Of a stretch of 64,000 bases of DNA, positions 22,191-49,258 are shown piece by piece (position 1 is the stretch's first letter; each line of letters opens with the position of its first letter). Source of the DNA: Mesostigma viride. Taxonomy: Eukaryota; Streptophyta; Mesostigmatophyceae; Mesostigmatales; Mesostigmataceae. Under the pieces are notes generated by a model that saw nothing but the letters and a program-made list of their open reading frames with translations, was not told the origin of the DNA and searched no databases. The stretch covers positions 4,242,899 to 4,306,898 of the forward strand of contig RPFO01000026.1 in the NCBI GenBank assembly GCA_009746045.1, given 5' to 3'. The position numbers and the translations under genes are program-made.

Positions 22191-22623
22191 AATCGTGGTT
22201 CTCTGAACATAGTTTCTTTATAGTGAGATGGAAGGGTAGCCGCTATAGCTAGGTTATTGGGTTCACGTGACAACCTTTTGAGGCCGGTGCGGCCTGATCC
22301 GGATCAGTCGTGGCCAAAGCTTTGGCCAGTTTTTCTTGGCCAGGTGGCAGGAGCTACGTTGAGATATAAACCTGCCACTGTCTAGGTTTCTTGGCTCATG
22401 GCGTAGTGATTAACTAGATCTAGATTCTTTCTCTCACGCAATATGTGACCTAATAGCCCCGGCAGCCTTACGTAAGCTGCCGGCAATTAGAACGCCACAT
22501 GGCGTCATTTGTTCAGACGCAACATTTGCGTGGCGAAAAAATGCCGTCCGGGCCAAGGCCGCATGACACGCAAAAAAGGACAAAAACAAACCCACCTAGC
22601 TAAGGTCGGCCTCTTTTCTTTTC
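22191..22623 (+). repeat. DIRS split direct repeat A2
   Basis: Second copy of the 433-bp A repeat. It lies between B1 and B2, as the split-repeat architecture requires. Confidence 0.95.
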
Positions 22624-22648
22624 CCGCCCACCCTCCCTGCGTGTTTGG

Positions 22649-22743
22649 GGGTAAGGCTAGCCTTTGCCAAGCAATAAGTGTTCCCATGAGCATCGGCGGC
22701 CGGGATGTGGCCTGCCTTTTGTATGTGCTCCACTCATTGTTTT
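22649..22743 (+). repeat. DIRS split direct repeat B2 (right end)
   Basis: Second copy of the 95-bp B repeat. It forms the right boundary of the element, 24 bp before the TA-1 right inverted repeat. Confidence 0.92.
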
Positions 22744-22766
22744 TTGGTCCTCCTGGAAAGTTGCGT

Positions 22767-22804
22767 AGTTGCGATTCTTGTTGCGATACTGCGGGTGACC
22801 CCTG
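22767..22804 (-). repeat. right terminal inverted repeat of TA-1
   Basis: The exact complement of 12847-12884, ending GCGGGTGACCCCTG before the TA duplication. Confidence 0.9.
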
Positions 22805-23787
22805 TAAGAACCTAGGCAGGCCTGCGCATGGCGCCTTTGACGTACTCATGGAAGGCGCACCTTCCTTGGACGCCTGGGCTGTGGATGATGGCTTTTATTG
22901 TTTGGGCTGGCGTGCCAATTTATGCATCACACATTTCCACACAGGCAGGTGCTCTAACGCCGGCCTTTCACCTTTTTTTCGAGCAGTTTCCGTGCAGGAA
23001 GCTCGCCATTTGTTTCTGTTGCTTCGTCCGATTGCTAGCAATATCTTACAAGTTCGTGTAGTTTTTGGCTGGAATGCTGAAGGCGTTAAGGATAAGCTGT
23101 TGGTAAGGTCTTGGCATTTGTTTGCCACGATCGATTGGACATGATTTTGCTGAAACGATTTTGTTTTGTGAATGATCTGACGAGGCCTCAATTTGCAATG
23201 GCCTCCAGCCTGTGCCTGGAGGCTAACCAGCTGGCATCAGCTTCTTAGCAAATGATTATGTTGGAAAGTCAGGTGAGAGTGCTCCTTTTGCTGGCCATAC
23301 GGCATAAGTGGCATTGCATTAGATAGGTTTTTCCATTGCATTCCTTGAGCTACATCCTTAGATATGAGAGACTTTCCTGCTATACGTTCAGCAAGGCAAC
23401 GTGGATATGATGTGAATGCTTGACAGACAGCATGTATAATATGCTGACAAGTTATATATATTTATAGCCTGCATATTGCTTATTGCTTGGGCAGTCTTTC
23501 AAAGGTGTTAACACGTATAGATTTGCTGAGTTCTTGGCATGAAGTTTACAAGGTAACCTTGGGTTGAGTATAGTGTATGCTCTCTTGGCATGTATGCCTA
23601 GAGATCTTGTTGCTATGCCCACGCTGGCAAGGTTGGCCATGCCGAGGGCAGGCGAGGGTATAGATGAGGTGCCTAGCCTTTTCTTATGTTGTGTGGGCAA
23701 ATTGTGCATGCTTTCTGGCTTCTTGGGTGGAAAACATCATGGCTAAGTGGCCTTATACACAGAAAAGCCTCCTTTAGCGTATGTTTC
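22805..23787 (-). repeat. TTAA-1 internal sequence (outer copy, right part)
   Basis: Collinear with 59095-58125 read backwards, for example GCAGGCCTGCGCATG, GAAACGATTTTG-side DNA, CTTGGCATGAAGTTTACA and GGCCTTATACACAGAAAA. No protein is recognised. Confidence 0.75.
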
Positions 23788-24540
23788 AGTTTTCTCTGAA
23801 TATAGTTTAATGAACGCATGCGGGAAAGATAGGGCCGCTATGCCTTGGCCTTCATGTGGAAGGCTGTCTGCTACATGGGCTGACTAATTCAATCTGTACA
23901 AAGGGTTTCATACTCGCATGATTTTTCCTTGGATGACCCGGTTGTTAATAAGGGTCGGTGGCTATTAATTAGTGGTCCGAAAAAATTAATCGTTGGTTTT
24001 ATCCGACTTGCTTGCTATAATATTCGTATTTGGTTGCACCGGCTGACATTAGCTAGGGACCTGTAGGGTCGGTTGGTTGCTTAACGAATCTTTGACTGAT
24101 TTGTTTCTTGAGTGAGTCGTGATTAATTATTGTATAGTGGACCCGGACCGGCCCAAGGGTTGATGGGCGAGATTTATGGTTGCCAGTCTTGAGAACCTTG
24201 TACGACTACCTGTACGGTTTACACACTAGCCTGGGGGTGCGTGACCACGTTGTTTGTAGTGGCGTTTTCAGCACTGTTCAGGCCGGCGTGTGACGCATGC
24301 CGGAGTTACTTAATTTAGGATGATGTCAGCTTGTGTGTCGGCGGACCATGCCTTAAGCAAGCTAGGCCAGCAATGATCCGGAATTGTTTCTTTTCCCTTC
24401 CTCCCACACTGGAGGCTTCTTGCTTCCGCGTGCGGATTGAGAAACCTGAAGGCCACTGTAACTGCTGCATTTGTGGCAGGGCTCCACTTATTGTATCAAA
24501 TGCTGGTCTTCTTGGGAGCTTAGTAATCTTAACATGTTTT
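23788..24540 (+). mobile_element. possible non-autonomous DIRS-like insertion
   Basis: About 750 bp are present here but absent from the matching point (58100-58125) of the complete TTAA-1 copy. The start, CTCTGAATATAGTTT then GGGCCGCTATG, resembles the start of the DIRS A repeat (CTCTGAACATAGTTT, GTAGCCGCTAT). The end, GCTCCACTTATTGT, resembles the B repeat (GCTCCACTCATTGT). There is no coding capacity. Similarity was judged by eye only. Confidence 0.35.
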
Positions 24541-25017
24541 AGCACACATAACCTTATAACTTGAGCTAGACTTGTCGGAATGACCTGGGACTTGGACCAC
24601 AGCTGCCCCCCTGTTAGACAGATTTTTACTGTGTTTCAAAGTGTTTATAAAAAGTTATTCCAAATGTCCGGTAAAAAAAGGGTCGTTTTGCGGGAAAATT
24701 AATAAATGTTTAAGGTTTTGCAATTTTCGTGATGTAAATAGCTCAGCAAGCTACAAACTCAGGAAACTAAAAACGATGCGTACAGTTTTGCAAACAAATG
24801 TGTGCATTGCCTGGGGCATACCCAGCCCTAATTAGCGTCTTTCGCTATTTATAGCGCATTATTGGCGTATATATGGGGGTAGTACCCCCAACAAGTGCAT
24901 GGACAACTCACCAAACATGTTGTTTAGTGGCCCCAATCATGTTTCAGCATTGTGCAAATGACTTACAAGTGATATTAGCACATGTCAAATTTAAGGGGTT
25001 TGGGGTGCCACCTCCCC
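24541..25017 (-). repeat. TTAA-1 left-end segment
   Basis: Matches 57614-58090 reversed and the fragment 29-344. It finishes GGGGTGCCACCTCCCC before TTAA at 25018-25021, the outer boundary of the nest. Confidence 0.8.
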
Positions 25018-25258
25018 TTAACTGGCCTTGCACACCGGGAGACACACAGGGCCAAGAAAACCGGACTGCAACGCCTTGAAGGCACGAACTCTAGCTAGCA
25101 TAGCCACCAACCAACAAAGGCGTGGGAGCTGAACTATGGGTATCATTGCATACGTTGAAGGCAATGCTCTACCAATGAACCAGATACTTGAATCCCGTCC
25201 ACTGTACACGTCAATGATTCAAGACATACAAGCTTACGGACACAGCCCCCCCCTCCCC

Positions 25259-42058
<16,800 letters not shown>

Positions 42059-42074
42059 CTGCGCACGCCACGAC

Positions 42075-42225
42075 AGGAGGGTGTGCGCGGCAGGAGGGTG
42101 TGCGTGTCAGGAGGGTGTGCGTGGCAGGAGGGTGTGCATGGCAGGAGTGTGTGTGTGGCAGGAGTGTGTGTGTGGCAGGAGTGTGTGCGTGGCAGGAGTG
42201 TATGCGTGGCAGGAGGGTGTGTGTG
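42075..42225. repeat. 18-bp minisatellite GTGTGCGTGGCAGGAGGG
   Basis: About eight units lie directly upstream (minus strand) of the acceptor of exon 1. Confidence 0.9.
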
Positions 42226-42539
42226 GACCGATTCCGGGTTATGGACGGTGTGCCAAAGCGGCAAGGGGTTCACACAAGGGTTCTTAGCAAGAGGCCTCAG
42301 CAAGCAAAGGTGGGCCAAGGTACACGCAGCGTTGGTGGCAGCAGCTTTGGTAGCAGCAGCTTTGGTGGCAAAAGTGGTGGGAGCAACAGCGTTGGTAGCA
42401 TAAGCTATGGCATAAGGATATGACGGCCTGTGCAGTGTGCACTATTATCAACAATCATTGAAAATATAAGGTTTGGTAGCATAAGAAAAGAACGGCCCGC
42501 CAGCACCAAGTTACTGGCAAACCAAGCGAGCCACTTCGA
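42226..42539. other. upstream region, short TTGGTGGCA repeats
   Basis: GGCAGCAGCTTTGGTAGCA-type repeats at 42335-42410. No gene recognised. Confidence 0.4.
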
Positions 42540-42740
42540 TTCCTATCGCCATGGCTGGAGGACCTACCCTGGCAGAACAAAGCTAGTACCTTCGATTCAG
42601 ATCGTCATGGCTGGAGGACCTACCCTGGCAGAACAAAGCTAGTACCTTCGATTCAGATCGTCATGGCTGGAGGACCTACCCTGGCAGAACAAAGCTAGTA
42701 CCTTCTATTCAGATCGCCATGGCTGGAGGACCTACGGTGG
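42540..42740. repeat. 56-bp tandem repeat, four units
   Basis: ATGGCTGGAGGACCTACCCT, then GGCAGAACAAAGCTAGTACC. Period 56 bp (unit starts 42551, 42607, 42663, 42719). Confidence 0.93.
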
Positions 42741-42772
42741 TGTGACCTATCAGTATCCACAACGCGCATGCT

Positions 42773-43552
42773 ACCCACCCACCCACCCACCCACCCACCC
42801 ACCCACCCACCCACCCACCCACCCACCCACCCACCCACCCACCCACCCACCCACCCACCCACCCACCCACCCACCCACCCACCCACCCACCCACCCACCC
42901 ACCCACCCACCCACCCACCCACCCACCCACCCACCCACCCCACCCACCCACCCACCCACCCACCCACCCCACCCACCCACCCACCCACCCACCCACCCAC
43001 CCACCCACCCGCCCGCCCGCCCGCCCGCCCCCCCCCCCCCCCCCCCGCCCGCCCGCCCGCCCGCCCGCCCGCCGCCCGCCGCCCGCCCGCCCGCCGCCCG
43101 CCCGCCCGCCCGCCCGCCCGCCCGCCCGCCCGCCCGCCCGCCCGCCCGCCCGCCCGCGCCGCCCGCCCGCCCGCCCGCCCGCCCGCCCGCCCGCCCGCCC
43201 GCCCGCCCGCCCGCCCGCCCGCCCGCCCGCCCGCCGCCCGCCCGCCCGCCGCCCCCGCCCGCCCGCCCGCCGCCCGCCCGCCCGCCCGCCCGCCCGCCGC
43301 CGCCCGCCCGCCCGCCCGCCCGCCCGCCCGCCCGCCCGCCCGCCGCCCGCCCGCCCGCCCGCCCGCCCGCCGCGCCGCCCGCGCCCCGCCCGCCCGCCCG
43401 CCGCCCGCCCGCCCGCCCGCCCGCCCGCCCGCCCGCCGCCCGCCCGCCCGCCCGCCCGCCCGCCGCCCGCCCGCCGCCCGCCCGCCGCCCGCCCGCCCGC
43501 CCGCCCGCCCCGCCCGCCCGCCCGCCCGCCCGCCCACCCACCCACCCACCCA
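42773..43552. repeat. (ACCC)n changing to (CGCC)n
   Basis: About 60 ACCC units to 43012, then about 520 bp of CGCC with frequent one-base slips, then four ACCC units again. This A-to-G change at one position splits the array into blocks. Pro-Thr-His and Gly-Arg-Ala frames across it are artefacts. Confidence 0.97.
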
Positions 43553-43618
43553 CGCGCATGCTGCCTATCAGCCGGCCAACCACGGCCTGCACACACGGAG
43601 CATGTGGCGTCCGCTCCA

Positions 43619-44108
43619 ACGAGGAGACCGACACAATAGGAGATCGATACAATAGGAGACCGACACAATAGGAGATCGACACAATAGGAGATCGATACAA
43701 TAGGAGACCGACACAATAGGAGACCGATACAATAGGAGACCGACACAATAGGAGATAGACACAATAGGAGAAAGATGCAATAGGAGACCGACACAATAGG
43801 AGATCGACACAATAGGAGATCGACACAATAGGAGATCGACACAATAGGAGATCGATACAACAGGAGACCGACACAATAGGAGACCGATACAATAGGAGAC
43901 CGACATAATAGGAGATCGACACAATAGGAGATCGATACAATAGGAGACCGACACAATAGGAGATCGACACAATAGGAGACCGACACAATAGGAGATCGAC
44001 ACAATAGGAGATCGATACAATAGGAGATCGATACAATAGGAGACCGACACAATAGGAGACCGGCACAATAGGAGACCGATACAATAGGAGATCGATCAAT
44101 ACAATAGT
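43619..44108. repeat. 16-bp minisatellite, about 30 units
   Basis: The unit is GAGACCGACACAATAG with C/T and C/A variants at two positions (GATCGATAC). The spacing is strictly 16 bp with no unique spacers, so it is not a CRISPR array. Confidence 0.95.
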
Positions 44109-46485
44109 AGGAGCCCGACACACTAACTAGCAGCATTGCATGGATGTCACAGGGCACACAGAGAGCGAGATGAATCTTCTATGCAAAGGATAGGTTGCAC
44201 CGCTCATGCCCGCAGTCGCCCATGATCACGTATTGAAACCCGGAAACAAAAGCAACCTAGGAGCGAACAGATATAGTGGGGCCATGCTCCCAGAAAGTGC
44301 CATTAGGTAATATCGGTACGGAGCGTTAGAGCCGCATGCCCAAAAAATTCCTTCCAATAATTGTAATAAATGTATAGTAGAAATGTTATTAATAGTCATA
44401 TAACTAGTAGTAGAAAACTTCACTCACGATCTCGAGCATGCCTGCGGACGATGGGAAAACTTGGAATTAACGTTTACGATGGGAAATGAATCCTTTGTTA
44501 TACAAACACAGGGAGTCATCCTTGATGCCTCCTTGATGCCTGAACCTTGGGGGCGCACCCGAGGCAGCAAACCATCCGCCCTGTGACAGCACGCAGCACG
44601 TGAGTGATGTGTGCATCATGTTTGATTACTGGCATACCTCCAGGATCTGAACCAGAGACGCCTCCACATCGGGGCGCTGATTTGACGTTGCCATGGCCTC
44701 CTGTCTTTGGCCACGTAGTTATAGGCCTGTGGTACTTGAGCTTGCAGTGTTGTACGACTTCTCGTCCCGCAAATTAAAACCGCACCGCCAGAGCTTTCAG
44801 CGTTACTGGAGTGCCTGCACGTGCAGCAGAATACATCAAAAGCATGGTCAGCCCATTTAGGGTCCGGGGACAAACAGCTGGCCGGTAACTTGTGGGTAAC
44901 GTCAGCGATCGGCTGACGATATGCCCCGTCTGCATGGATTGCAAGCGAGAGGATTTGTTTCAAGTGACAGTCCTTGATAGGGTTCTTCGCCGACATGGTT
45001 GACCTGATTATAACCGCGCGGTAGCATGAAAAAAAAGCGTAATATTTCCAGCACAATAGCCTGTAGGTACCTTGTGCATCCACGCGCCGGCCCACGTGCA
45101 CTTCGTGCCTAATGGGCACCGCCGCACCGGGCGTTCTCTCTCTGCTTGATACTGCTGCCCTAGCTATGACCAGGTCGTTAACGTTCCATAAATCGTGCAC
45201 ATGTACTAGTGCATCGAATTTCGTGAAGCCCTCATAAAATCCACCCTAGTATTGACGCGGAACAATATATAGCTTGAAAGAGACGCGATCGGCAGTCGTA
45301 GATCATATTTGCGCACCTGCAAAATCTCTTTTATAATGATAGCAACTCTCCGTCTGTGTGATTGCCCTTGGCTTTAATATTCTGACGTCGTCAGGCATTA
45401 CAAACGCGCCTCATGATCAGTTAATTAGATGCACACGGGGAGACGAAAAGGTAAAGCGTTGAAAAGGTTATGTTGATAAGTTTTCGATTGCATGCAGAAC
45501 AACACGGACCAAAGAGAGCTTTTATTTGTGGAATCGACGTTAATTAATTATCCTTGTGAGATTAGAATTTTTGCAAATGTTAGTAGAATATATAATATTA
45601 TACCTTGAGGAACGCTTATAGAATATCCTTGCTGCCTCATGCCTACTGCCCAGCGTCATGCCAACCATTGTTCGCCAACCATTGTTCGCCTTCCACTGCG
45701 CATTTTTACGTACCAAATACCAACAAAATAAATGATCAAATCTTTCATCTTGTAATTTCCACATCAGTCGATGTGTCCAGTGTCCACGGACTCAAATCCA
45801 CCGGCCGACCCCCGTGCGCAACACAATCCGACTTGGCACGGGTGTTTAACGGTTCATCGCCAAAATTTGCCAAGTCTGATTCCTATCAGATAGATGTATA
45901 CTGAGCAATTGGTTCCAACATCGCCATGCACTGAGTAATGGATCACGGACACAAACGATAATTGTGCAGTTACTTTGACTTATGACGTAATCCATCGGAA
46001 TTCATTTCAAGTTTTGGAGCTTGGAGATGCCACGAGGATGCGATGCAAATTTCCGGGTAAATCCAGGGTAAATAAATGGTTACTTTTATACTAAACCAAA
46101 CTAACCAATGGTAAAAGGGGTATGACCAAGTAGCGACCAGCTGGATGCGATGCAAATTCTTGGGACTAGGATTCGACTACGGTACAGCGGAACTGGCTTC
46201 TGGGCTCGAGAGTAGTAGCCACGTGGTTTCATTATTGTTGAGATTACTTGTGAAGGCCGAATATTTAATTGCGTGCATAGGAGTGATAATTGGATAATAT
46301 CCCTTGAATATCCCATATTATAATTTACCTTAATTAGGGATTGGCTGATACTTTTGAGTCATTTCCCATTTTCAACATCCCTGGTGGCGATTACAAGTCG
46401 GTATTGGATAATACAGTAAAATAGTAGTACCCCGGCACTTTCCCGAATAACTATTGGATAAAAATAATTATTATAATACCCACTC
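44109..46485. other. unassigned region upstream of the sterol glucosyltransferase gene
   Basis: Apart from the candidate exon at 44638-44694, no gene is supported. A 194-residue minus-strand frame at 44616-45200 has a CCTCRH segment but no family match. The rest is AT-rich unique DNA. Promoter elements cannot be named. Confidence 0.4.
44638..44694 (-). CDS. candidate first exon
   Basis: An ATG in strong context (GGCCATGGCA) opens MATSNQRPDVEASLVQILE and ends at GAG|GTATGC, a good splice donor. It lies 2.6 kb upstream of sterol glucosyltransferase exon 1 on the same strand and could supply its start codon. A small exon (GCATGCTCGAGATC|GTGAGT near 44424-44437) might link them. No transcript evidence is available and phases are not resolved. 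Confidence 0.3.
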
Positions 46486-46487
46486 CC

Positions 46488-46624
46488 CTGCGCAGGCCAG
46501 AAATCTGGATGCGGAGAGTCCGGACCTCAGTATATACAGTCGGTAGCTCGAGGCTGCTGTTTTCTTACTGTAGTCGCGTTTGTCGAGTGGTTTCATTAGG
46601 ATGATGGAAGTGATGAATGGAGGT
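46488..46624 (+). repeat. degenerate SINE-like copy
   Basis: GCGCAGGCCAGAAATC, GAGAGTCCGGACC, GGTAGCTCGAGGC and GGATGATGGAAGTGATGAAT follow the order of the unit at 57298-57406. The hAT-like element 46625-48084 is inserted at its end. Confidence 0.55.
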
Positions 46625-48084
46625 CAGTGTACAGCCATACGCAATACGCAATCATACGGGGCCCATGGGTATGGTGTATAATACGCCATACGGGGTATAA
46701 TACGCAAATCATACGGGGACTCTTGAAAATGCGGTTTTTTGCATGGTTCAGGGGGTTCTTCAACATTCTGACCAATCAGGCATGTTTTTTTTGTGTTCTT
46801 GCAACACCACTTGCCTTTATTTAACACATCCTCACATAATATTGCCGTTGCCGTCGCTGCATGCCTACAAATACAAGCATTGTACATCTGTTGTTATTAA
46901 TTAATAATGTCTGTAAATAGCACAAAATAACAAAGTTGTATGCACAATCAATGCACACCTGAAAAGGATAATAACACAAGTAGATATGCATGCACATTGA
47001 CACTTGCAGTGGTATAGAGATCGCTGCCACCACTGTATGTTGAAGTTAAAAAACCATGCCATCACTGCATGGAATGGCTATACTAGGACTGAAATACTGC
47101 ACATGGTCAGTCGGCCAACTTGCCAAAAGTAATAAGACATTGTGCAAGAAACAGACATCTTGCCTACTCGTGGTAGGCCACCATGCAATATTGATCTACA
47201 TGAAGCAAGAATCCATACGGGCTGCCAACAATGTGGCTAGCGTGCAGGATAGCATGCATGCCAGCAACCCGACCCAGCTTCCCTAAACCATTAACACATA
47301 TGGTACGGTGGCTGGCTAGCAGCAGCCTGCATGGCTAAATAAGGCATTTATGTGCATCGCGAGTCGCACCAAATACCCCGCAGCCTGCGACGTAATGCCT
47401 CCGGCGGCCTCTTGCACTCGCTCACTCTTGCCTCCTTCGCATACGTAGCGCCCATGATATGGCGGGTGCTAGCCTTGCTCGGGTGGTAGAACCCGAGAAT
47501 TTTGCATCCAAAAGTGTGCACGTCACTGAGCTAGTAGTTACCTGTCGGCTGCCCTTTCTTGTTGAGAGTCTGTTCTTTCACGATGTGTGTCCAGACAGTC
47601 TCGAATACGGCCTGCATCTCGTCGGCCCCATTATCATCGTGTTCCATAGACCCACACCATCACCGTCGCTAGCCATGGTGCCTGGATGTCAATTGTGCTA
47701 CGATTAAATGTTAGGTGCCAGATGCGCGCCCTTGTTGGCAGACAACATAACTTCGTCACCTAATTTCCTCGTCCTTCGTCTCCTAGACCCTAGTCCGACA
47801 CGCAGCAATCTGCAGCAATGCACGTACAGTCGTACATGCACGGCCAGCTTGGCACCTGCATCTAGTTCCGGCTCCACGTGCCGTCCAAAATGATGCCAGA
47901 AGCTACTTCGAACGAGGTTCATACGCAAAAAATACGCAAAAAATACGCAAAAAATACGCAATACGCAAAAAATACGCAAAAAATACGCAGTGCGTATTTT
48001 TTTTCCCATTTTCATACGGAAATCTTGCGTATGGCGTATAATACGCGCCATACGGCGTATTATACGCCGTATGGCTGTTCACTG
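46625..48084. mobile_element. hAT-like non-autonomous element 2
   Basis: The 17-bp inverted ends CAGTG(T/A)ACAGCCATACG (46625-46641 and 48068-48084, one mismatch) are flanked by identical 8-bp ATGGAGGT at 46617-46624 and 48085-48092. Subterminal repeats of ATACGC, TATACGCC and AAAATACGC (47925-48070) recall the TATACGG words of element 1. Short frames inside (47459-47707) show no transposase motif. Confidence 0.88.
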
Positions 48085-48092
48085 ATGGAGGT

Positions 48093-48600
48093 GGAACTAA
48101 ATGTGTAGCCTTCAGTTCAGTTGTCAATCAGATCAAGGAGAAGACCAGTCGGTTGTATGACTACCGGCGGCACTTGTTTACGTGGTTAAATATGCATTCC
48201 CCAGCGTCCTAAATTTAGGACTTTTTGCAGGCTTTTGGACACTTGCATTCGATGCGCCTTTCTAAGACGCACTTGCCAGCAGTATAATCGATCACGGCTG
48301 ACACGCAGTATCGAAAAAGCATACGCACGTGACAAGCAGGTATGATGACTCCAAAAGCACAACGGGGTTTGAAAACTAAGGAGCTTTCCGGCTCCCAGCC
48401 CAACCCACTCGCCATCGTCCTTGCCCAGTCGACTGGGCCCGCAAACCCACCGCAAGCAAATCCATCGCCAAGCGCCTCGCCAGATCGAGCCCACGAAACG
48501 GCATGCTACGACAAAAACAACTGGCGACAGTGCCTACCAGACTACGAACACTTTTCTTTCAGCAGCTGGCTACAGCTGACCACGGAAGAATGCGCCGAAA
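48093..48600. other. unassigned sequence with LINE-like debris
   Basis: The open frame at 48342-48605 (plus) is Pro/Ser-rich and ends in FSFSSWLQLTTEECAEI. Its family is not known. It may be decayed retroelement coding DNA. Confidence 0.3.
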
Positions 48601-48759
48601 TATAGTGCATTTCTTAGCACAATTGAACGCAAGCTCCGTGCCGACGACCTGGAGGGGTTCCTCGCCAGGCCAGGGCTCAACCACCGCCTGAGTCGCTGTA
48701 TATCCTGTGCAGCTTCTTCCAGCAAACTCTTATGGGCATCGTCGCTAAGCTCCGCAACC

Positions 48760-49050
48760 CAGCCCGGCATGCGCAGCCGGCAGCCACATCGGCTCCGCAG
48801 GTGGAGCCGGTTATTGGCCCTGAAGTCCGCAGGACGGGAGGTTATTGATTGGCCCTAAGGATAGAGATGAGATGAGATTGATTGGCCCTAAGGATAGATA
48901 TGAGTAGAATAGGTAGGGTTTTCTAGATTAGATTAGCTTAGAGTTAGATTAGTTCGGTTTCGCGGCTTTGTCCCCCCCTCCATCCATCCACGGGAATATG
49001 TGCTACATGATCTCCCAACGGAGTCATGTTATAATTTAATTTTTTTTTTT
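48760..49050 (+). repeat. LINE-B 3' end
   Basis: APQVEPVIGPEVR-type coding end near 48785-48840, then the conserved 3' untranslated string GGGTTTTCTAGATTAGATTA and TTAGTTCGGTTTCGCGGCTT. A hairpin CTCCCAACGGAG and an AT-rich tail close it at 49050. Matching tails lie at 51470-51560 and 56890-56960. Confidence 0.65.
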
Positions 49051-49053
49051 AAA

Positions 49054-49258
49054 GGATAGCCGCTACGCTACTGCCTCGTCTGCCATTACAGTAGACGACA
49101 GCTCGGATGAGGATGACATCCCCATCTAGTGCTTAATTGGTTGGGTCCGAATGATGCAGACGATATTTGTTTAAACTTTTTTGTAATTATTTTTTCTAAT
49201 GAGATTAGCATAGTACTCCGTGGCATGCCTTTGCGCATGACACGCAAGTACTTACTTA
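49054..49258 (+). repeat. LINE-A 3' end with CTTA tail
   Basis: GGATAGCCGCTAC to ACGCAAGTACTTACTTA repeats 9486-9705 with few changes. Only the last part of the element is present. Confidence 0.75.

Larger units (their letters stand above)
17287..22743 (+). mobile_element. DIRS/Kangaroo-like tyrosine-recombinase retrotransposon
   Basis: A structurally complete element of about 5.46 kb. The order is A1 repeat, gag-like ORF, RT-RNase H-tyrosine recombinase ORF, B1 repeat, A2 repeat, B2 repeat. Split direct repeats of the form A1-ORFs-B1-A2-B2 are known from the PAT, Kangaroo and Ngaro groups and serve replication through a circular intermediate. A1 and A2 differ at one position in 433, and B1 and B2 are identical over 95, so insertion is recent. 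As expected for recombinase integration, no target duplication is evident. Confidence 0.93.
12847..22804. mobile_element. TA-1 transposon with perfect 38-bp inverted ends
   Basis: The 38-bp termini (CAGGGGTCACCCGCAGTATC... at 12847-12884 and its exact complement at 22767-22804) are identical. TA lies on both sides (12845-12846 and 22805-22806). The relative at 59080-59100 has the unfilled site with a single TA. Subterminal CGCAAC/GTTGCG words recur at 12985-13070 and 17220-17285. The element's own DNA is about 4.5 kb once the DIRS insertion (17287-22743) is subtracted. No complete transposase is seen. A TA duplication fits Tc1/mariner-like integration, but the CAGGGG ends are not diagnostic. 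Confidence 0.85.
12424..25017 (-). mobile_element. TTAA-1 element, outer shell of a three-level nest
   Basis: It starts GGGAACATGGCGCGGCGAAT after TTAA (12420-12423) and ends GGTGGGGTGCCACCTCCCC-like before TTAA (25018-25021). Bases 12424-12846 and 22805-23787 plus 24541-25017 are collinear with the uninterrupted relative 59501-57614 read backwards. The copy is split by the TA-flanked element 12847-22804. A second insertion of about 750 bp lies at 23788-24540. No transposase frame is visible in the element's own sequence. Confidence 0.8.

Noticed and set aside
43619-44108. CRISPR-like array
   Set aside because: Units are 16 bp and directly abutting, with no unique spacers. The context is eukaryotic. 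The same holds for 39405-40755 and 33001-33350.
42695-44157. Gly-Arg-Ala and Pro-Thr-His proteins, and the CRSPIVSISY repeat protein
   Set aside because: Translations of the (ACCC)/(CGCC) array and of the 16-bp minisatellite. There are no unique domains.
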